Shown: piece after piece, positions 61,989 through 64,000 of the stretch
Numbering within the stretch: the first letter of the stretch is position 1
How the letters are laid out: every line of letters begins with the position of its first letter
Source of the DNA: Hymenobacter perfusus
GTDB taxonomy: Bacteria; Bacteroidota; Bacteroidia; Cytophagales; Hymenobacteraceae
Length of the DNA: 64,000 bases
Assembly (NCBI RefSeq): GCF_003944765.1
Contig: NZ_RWIU01000003.1
Coordinates: 522,474 to 586,473, forward strand
Reading direction: 5' to 3'
The notes under the pieces: generated by a model
What the model saw: the letters and a program-made list of their open reading frames with translations, nothing else
What the model was told of the DNA's origin: nothing
Databases searched by the model: none
Position numbers and translations under genes: made by a program

Positions 61989-62008
61989 TATTCGCGTAAA
62001 CGGGTTCG

Positions 62009-62016
62009 TATCTTCG
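62009..62016 (+). promoter_or_regulatory. Probable -7 box of the S24 regulator gene
   Basis: TATCTTCG, one mismatch to TAnnTTTG, about 50 bases before the ATG at 62069. Its -33 region falls on the second palindrome. Confidence 0.5.
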
Positions 62017-62068
62017 TGAGCCGGTACTTGCTTGCCGTCGCAGCCCTATTCCCCGGCTCCCCTGCGTT

Positions 62069-62884
62069 ATGATTAACACCAACCTCAAATTCTGGCGGCG
62101 CGAGCTGAGCCTCACGCAGGCCCAGATGGCCGAAAAGCTCGGTATCAAACGTTCCCTCGTGGGCGCGTACGAAGAAGGCCGCGCCGAGCCCAAGCTAACC
62201 ACGCTGGTAAACATGGCCCGCCTGTTCGGTATTACCCTGGACGCGCTGGTAACCACCGATTTTACCAAGCGCAAGAATGCCAAGGCCGCCGCTCAGCTGC
62301 AGGCCCAAGCTACCCAGATGGCGGCTACCGAAACCACGACTAACCGGACTGGCAGTAACCTGCGGATTCTGGCCCTGACGGTTGACCGTGACCAGAACGA
62401 GAATATCGAGCTGGTGCCTCAGAAAGCGGCTGCCGGCTACCTTAATGGCTACGCCGACCCCGAGTACCTGGAGGAGCTGCCCAAGTTCCGGCTGCCCATG
62501 CTGGGCAATACCGGCACCTACCGCGCCTTCGAAATTGCCGGTGACTCGATGCTGCCCATTGCCAGCGGCACCGTGATTGTGGGCCGCTACGTGGACGACT
62601 GGATGAGCCTCAAGGATGGTACGCCCTGCATCGTGGTATCGGGCAAGGAGGGCATCGTGTTCAAGCGCGTGTTCAACCGCCTCAAGGATGCCGCCATGCT
62701 GGCTTTGCACTCCGATAACCCGCTCTACTCGCCTTACCAGATTGACGTGGAGGACGTGGTGGAAATCTGGGAAGCCAAAGCCTACATCAGCAGCACCTTC
62801 CCCATTGCCGACCTCTCGCTCAACCGGCTGGCCAGCATCGTGCTCGATTTGCAGCAGCAGGTAAGCACCATGAAGAAGGTATAA
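62069..62884 (+). CDS. XRE-type regulator with LexA-like S24 peptidase domain
   Basis: 271 residues. N-terminal helix-turn-helix at 1-62 (WRRELSLTQAQMAEKLGIKRSLVGAYEEGRAEPKL). A linker with AQLQAQATQM leads to a S24 domain: probable self-cleavage site Ala122-Gly123, catalytic Ser160 in EIAGDSMLP and Lys199 in GIVFKRVF. It ends in a short coiled coil. Proteins of this design repress stress or phage genes until cleaved; several in Bacteroidota are general. The two palindromes at 61951-61988 suggest autoregulation. No recA, umuC or phage gene is nearby. Confidence 0.9.
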   Translation: MINTNLKFWRRELSLTQAQMAEKLGIKRSLVGAYEEGRAEPKLTTLVNMARLFGITLDALVTTDFTKRKNAKAAAQLQAQATQMAATETTTNRTGSNLRILALTVDRDQNENIELVPQKAAAGYLNGYADPEYLEELPKFRLPMLGNTGTYRAFEIAGDSMLPIASGTVIVGRYVDDWMSLKDGTPCIVVSGKEGIVFKRVFNRLKDAAMLALHSDNPLYSPYQIDVEDVVEIWEAKAYISSTFPIADLSLNRLASIVLDLQQQVSTMKKV

Positions 62885-62914
62885 GCGCGCCGCAAGCGGC
62901 TGCCGCTCACTTCC

Positions 62915-62950
62915 AAAGCCCAACTGCCGGTCCCGGTGGTTGGGCTTTTT
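62915..62950 (+). terminator. Terminator after the S24 regulator gene
   Basis: AAAGCCCAACTGCCGG and its near complement GGTGGTTGGGCTTT with a T run, 30 bases past the stop. Confidence 0.88.
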
Positions 62951-63001
62951 GGTGCCGAATAGGTAAGGGCCGAGGAGGTAAGACTTAGAGCAGATTTCAG
63001 G

Positions 63002-63619
63002 TTAGTGTACATGGTAGCCACAATGGTCAAACCAGTTTTTTGCGTCCTGTTCGGTTATCCAGTCGATGGCAGTTTGGATGACGCTTTCCAGCGCCTCTCG
63101 CGTGCGAGCCTGTGCGGTACGCAGCCAGGTTTTCAGCTTGCTGAAGGCCAGTTCGATGGGATTAAAATCGGGCGAATAGGGAGGCAGATACAGCAGGCGC
63201 GCCCCGCGGACTTCCACCCGTTCGGCTAGGCCGGCCACTTTGTGGGCCGGCAGGTTGTCGAGCACGACCACATCGCCGGGTCGCAACGTGGGGCCAAGTA
63301 CCTGCTCTAGGTAAGCGGCAAACACGTCGCCGTTGACGGCTCCGCTTACGGTCATCGCCGCTTGCAAGCCGGTCGGGGTCAGCGCCGCCACCAGCGTCAC
63401 GTTCGGCCCGCCGTGCAACGGCGTGGCTTGCGGGGCGCGGTGGCCGCCTTCGGCGCGGGCGTAACGGCGGCAGTAGGTCAGGTTCGTACTGGTTTCGTCC
63501 ACGAACTTGAAACAGGTAACATCCTCGCTTTGTACGGCTTCGAGAAAGGCGGCCCGCAAGGCCCTCACGCGTTGGGTGTCGCGCTCGGCAGCGTGGACAC
63601 TCTTTTTTTTCGCCGCCAA
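63002..63619 (-). CDS. IS630 transposase, DDE catalytic part (frame 2)
   Basis: The catalytic half, reached from the upstream frame by frameshift rather than by its own start. DDE motifs: FVDETSTNLTY (first Asp), VVLDNLPAHK (second Asp) and YLPPYSPDFNPIELAFSKLKTWLR (final Glu), all typical of IS630/Tc1-mariner enzymes. The slip site is a run of eight A in CGAAAAAAAAGAG on the minus strand near 63604-63611. The frames differ by one base such that a -1 shift joins ...WRRKK to KSVHAAERD.... Confidence 0.88.
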   Translation of the reverse strand: MAAKKKSVHAAERDTQRVRALRAAFLEAVQSEDVTCFKFVDETSTNLTYCRRYARAEGGHRAPQATPLHGGPNVTLVAALTPTGLQAAMTVSGAVNGDVFAAYLEQVLGPTLRPGDVVVLDNLPAHKVAGLAERVEVRGARLLYLPPYSPDFNPIELAFSKLKTWLRTAQARTREALESVIQTAIDWITEQDAKNWFDHCGYHVH

Positions 63620-63954
63620 TCCAGCGCCTGCACCGCCCGCCAGAGCGTGGTCTGGCTCACGGCCGGGCCGCCGATGGCGGCCAACCAGATGCAGAGTTCG
63701 GTCAGCGTGGCGTCGGGTTCTTGGCGCAAGCAGGCGCTCAATTGCGCCTGAGCCGCCGCGTTCAGCACTGGCGCCGGGCCGCTATGTGGCGGCAAAGCAG
63801 CCACCGAACCGCTCGTGCGCTGGCGCCGACGTAGCTTGCGCACAAACGAATCCGACACGCTGAATTGCGCGGCCACTTCGCCAATTGTGCGGCCGCCTTG
63901 CTGACAAGCGGCCACCACACGTTCACGCAAGTCGGTGGAGTAGGCTTTCATCAA
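63565..63954 (-). CDS. IS630 transposase, DNA-binding part (frame 1)
   Basis: 129 residues from ATG 63954 or the next ATG. Two helix-turn-helix units: AYSTDLRERVVAACQQGGRTIGEVAAQFSVSDSFVRKLRRRQ, then ATLTELCIWLAAIGGPAVSQTTLWRAVQAL. It overlaps the catalytic frame by 55 bases and, without shifting, ends in STLPSATPNA. Standard for IS630-type elements with programmed frameshift. Confidence 0.87.
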   Translation of the reverse strand: MMKAYSTDLRERVVAACQQGGRTIGEVAAQFSVSDSFVRKLRRRQRTSGSVAALPPHSGPAPVLNAAAQAQLSACLRQEPDATLTELCIWLAAIGGPAVSQTTLWRAVQALDWRRKKRVSTLPSATPNA

Positions 63955-64000
63955 CGGAATCTACACTAAAACCTGTACACAAACCTGGAATTCGCTCTAA

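Larger units (their letters stand above)
62985..64000 (-). mobile_element. IS630-family insertion sequence, complete
   Basis: Ends carry imperfect inverted repeats of about 27 bases. The left starts TTAGAGC at 62985; the right ends GCTCTAA at 64000, the last base of the window. The outermost TA on both sides (62986-62987 and 63998-63999) fits the TA target duplication of IS630 elements, giving an element of about 1010 bp between them. It encodes one transposase in two frames. Intact apart from possible mismatches in the repeats, so it may be active. Confidence 0.85.

Noticed and set aside
62069..62884. S24 regulator as a prophage repressor marking a phage at the window end
   Set aside because: No integrase, structural or replication phage gene is seen on either side; the right neighbour is an IS element.

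Overview
The window looks like a chromosomal segment of a high-GC member of the Bacteroidota, most likely Hymenobacter or a close relative in the Cytophagales. Several things point there. Two secreted proteins end in type IX secretion (T9SS) sorting domains. Promoters match the Bacteroidota pattern (TTTG, 19-20 bases, TAnnTTTG). Families such as GH97, four-helix Cys-rich copper proteins, DUF2306, DUF4260, TIGR02757 and MutS2 are typical of the group. Intergenic space is full of large palindromic repeats. Genus assignment is inference; no rRNA gene is present.

Layout. 0.2-9.2 kb: a Fpg-type DNA glycosylase, a PhzF-like isomerase, a secreted M48-like protease, a T9SS-exported metzincin-like protease, an ABC exporter and an MFS transporter fused to a monooxygenase-like domain. 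9.4-21.6 kb: a large envelope protein, then a 9.7 kb segment bracketed by two near-identical tRNA-Glu cassettes. It holds a TVP38/DedA-like protein, a GH15 enzyme, a fused trehalose-6-phosphate synthase/phosphatase, a DUF4260 protein, a Crp/Fnr regulator and a lipoprotein glycosidase. 21.8-24.4 kb: GAPDH, a lipid kinase, a SUI1-type factor and a 21-bp minisatellite. 24.8-30.8 kb: a tripartite RND efflux system. 30.9-37.6 kb: an ADP-ribosylglycohydrolase, a monooxygenase-like lipoprotein, a GH97 alpha-glucosidase, KdsB, a LysM/double-psi-barrel protein and a TIGR02757 protein. 37.8-42.4 kb: MutS2, a Pr6Pr membrane protein, RlmF and a coupled DUF4279 protein. 42.4-48.8 kb: two tandem paralogous secreted proteins (one with a phospholipase D domain), MurB and a sugar MFS transporter. 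48.8-52.7 kb: a gene-poor AT-richer stretch with a small secreted peptide and three unrecognised envelope proteins. 52.8-63 kb: a THUMP methyltransferase, a GH13 amylase, a copper-binding four-helix protein, RecQ, a DUF2306 protein, two tandem paralogous lipoproteins and an S24-type regulator. 63-64 kb: a complete IS630-family element.

How it works together. Much of the content is glucan and trehalose metabolism (GH13, GH97, GH15, OtsA-OtsB fusion, sugar MFS, GAPDH) plus envelope and export functions; no SusC/SusD pair is visible. The least ordinary content is non-coding: at least five families of long inverted repeats, some nested in one another and some running into the 3' ends of genes; two copies of a tRNA-Glu promoter-gene-terminator cassette; and a ten-copy 21-bp tandem repeat open in frame on both strands. 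No CRISPR array, prophage, toxin-antitoxin pair or recognisable defence system was seen.
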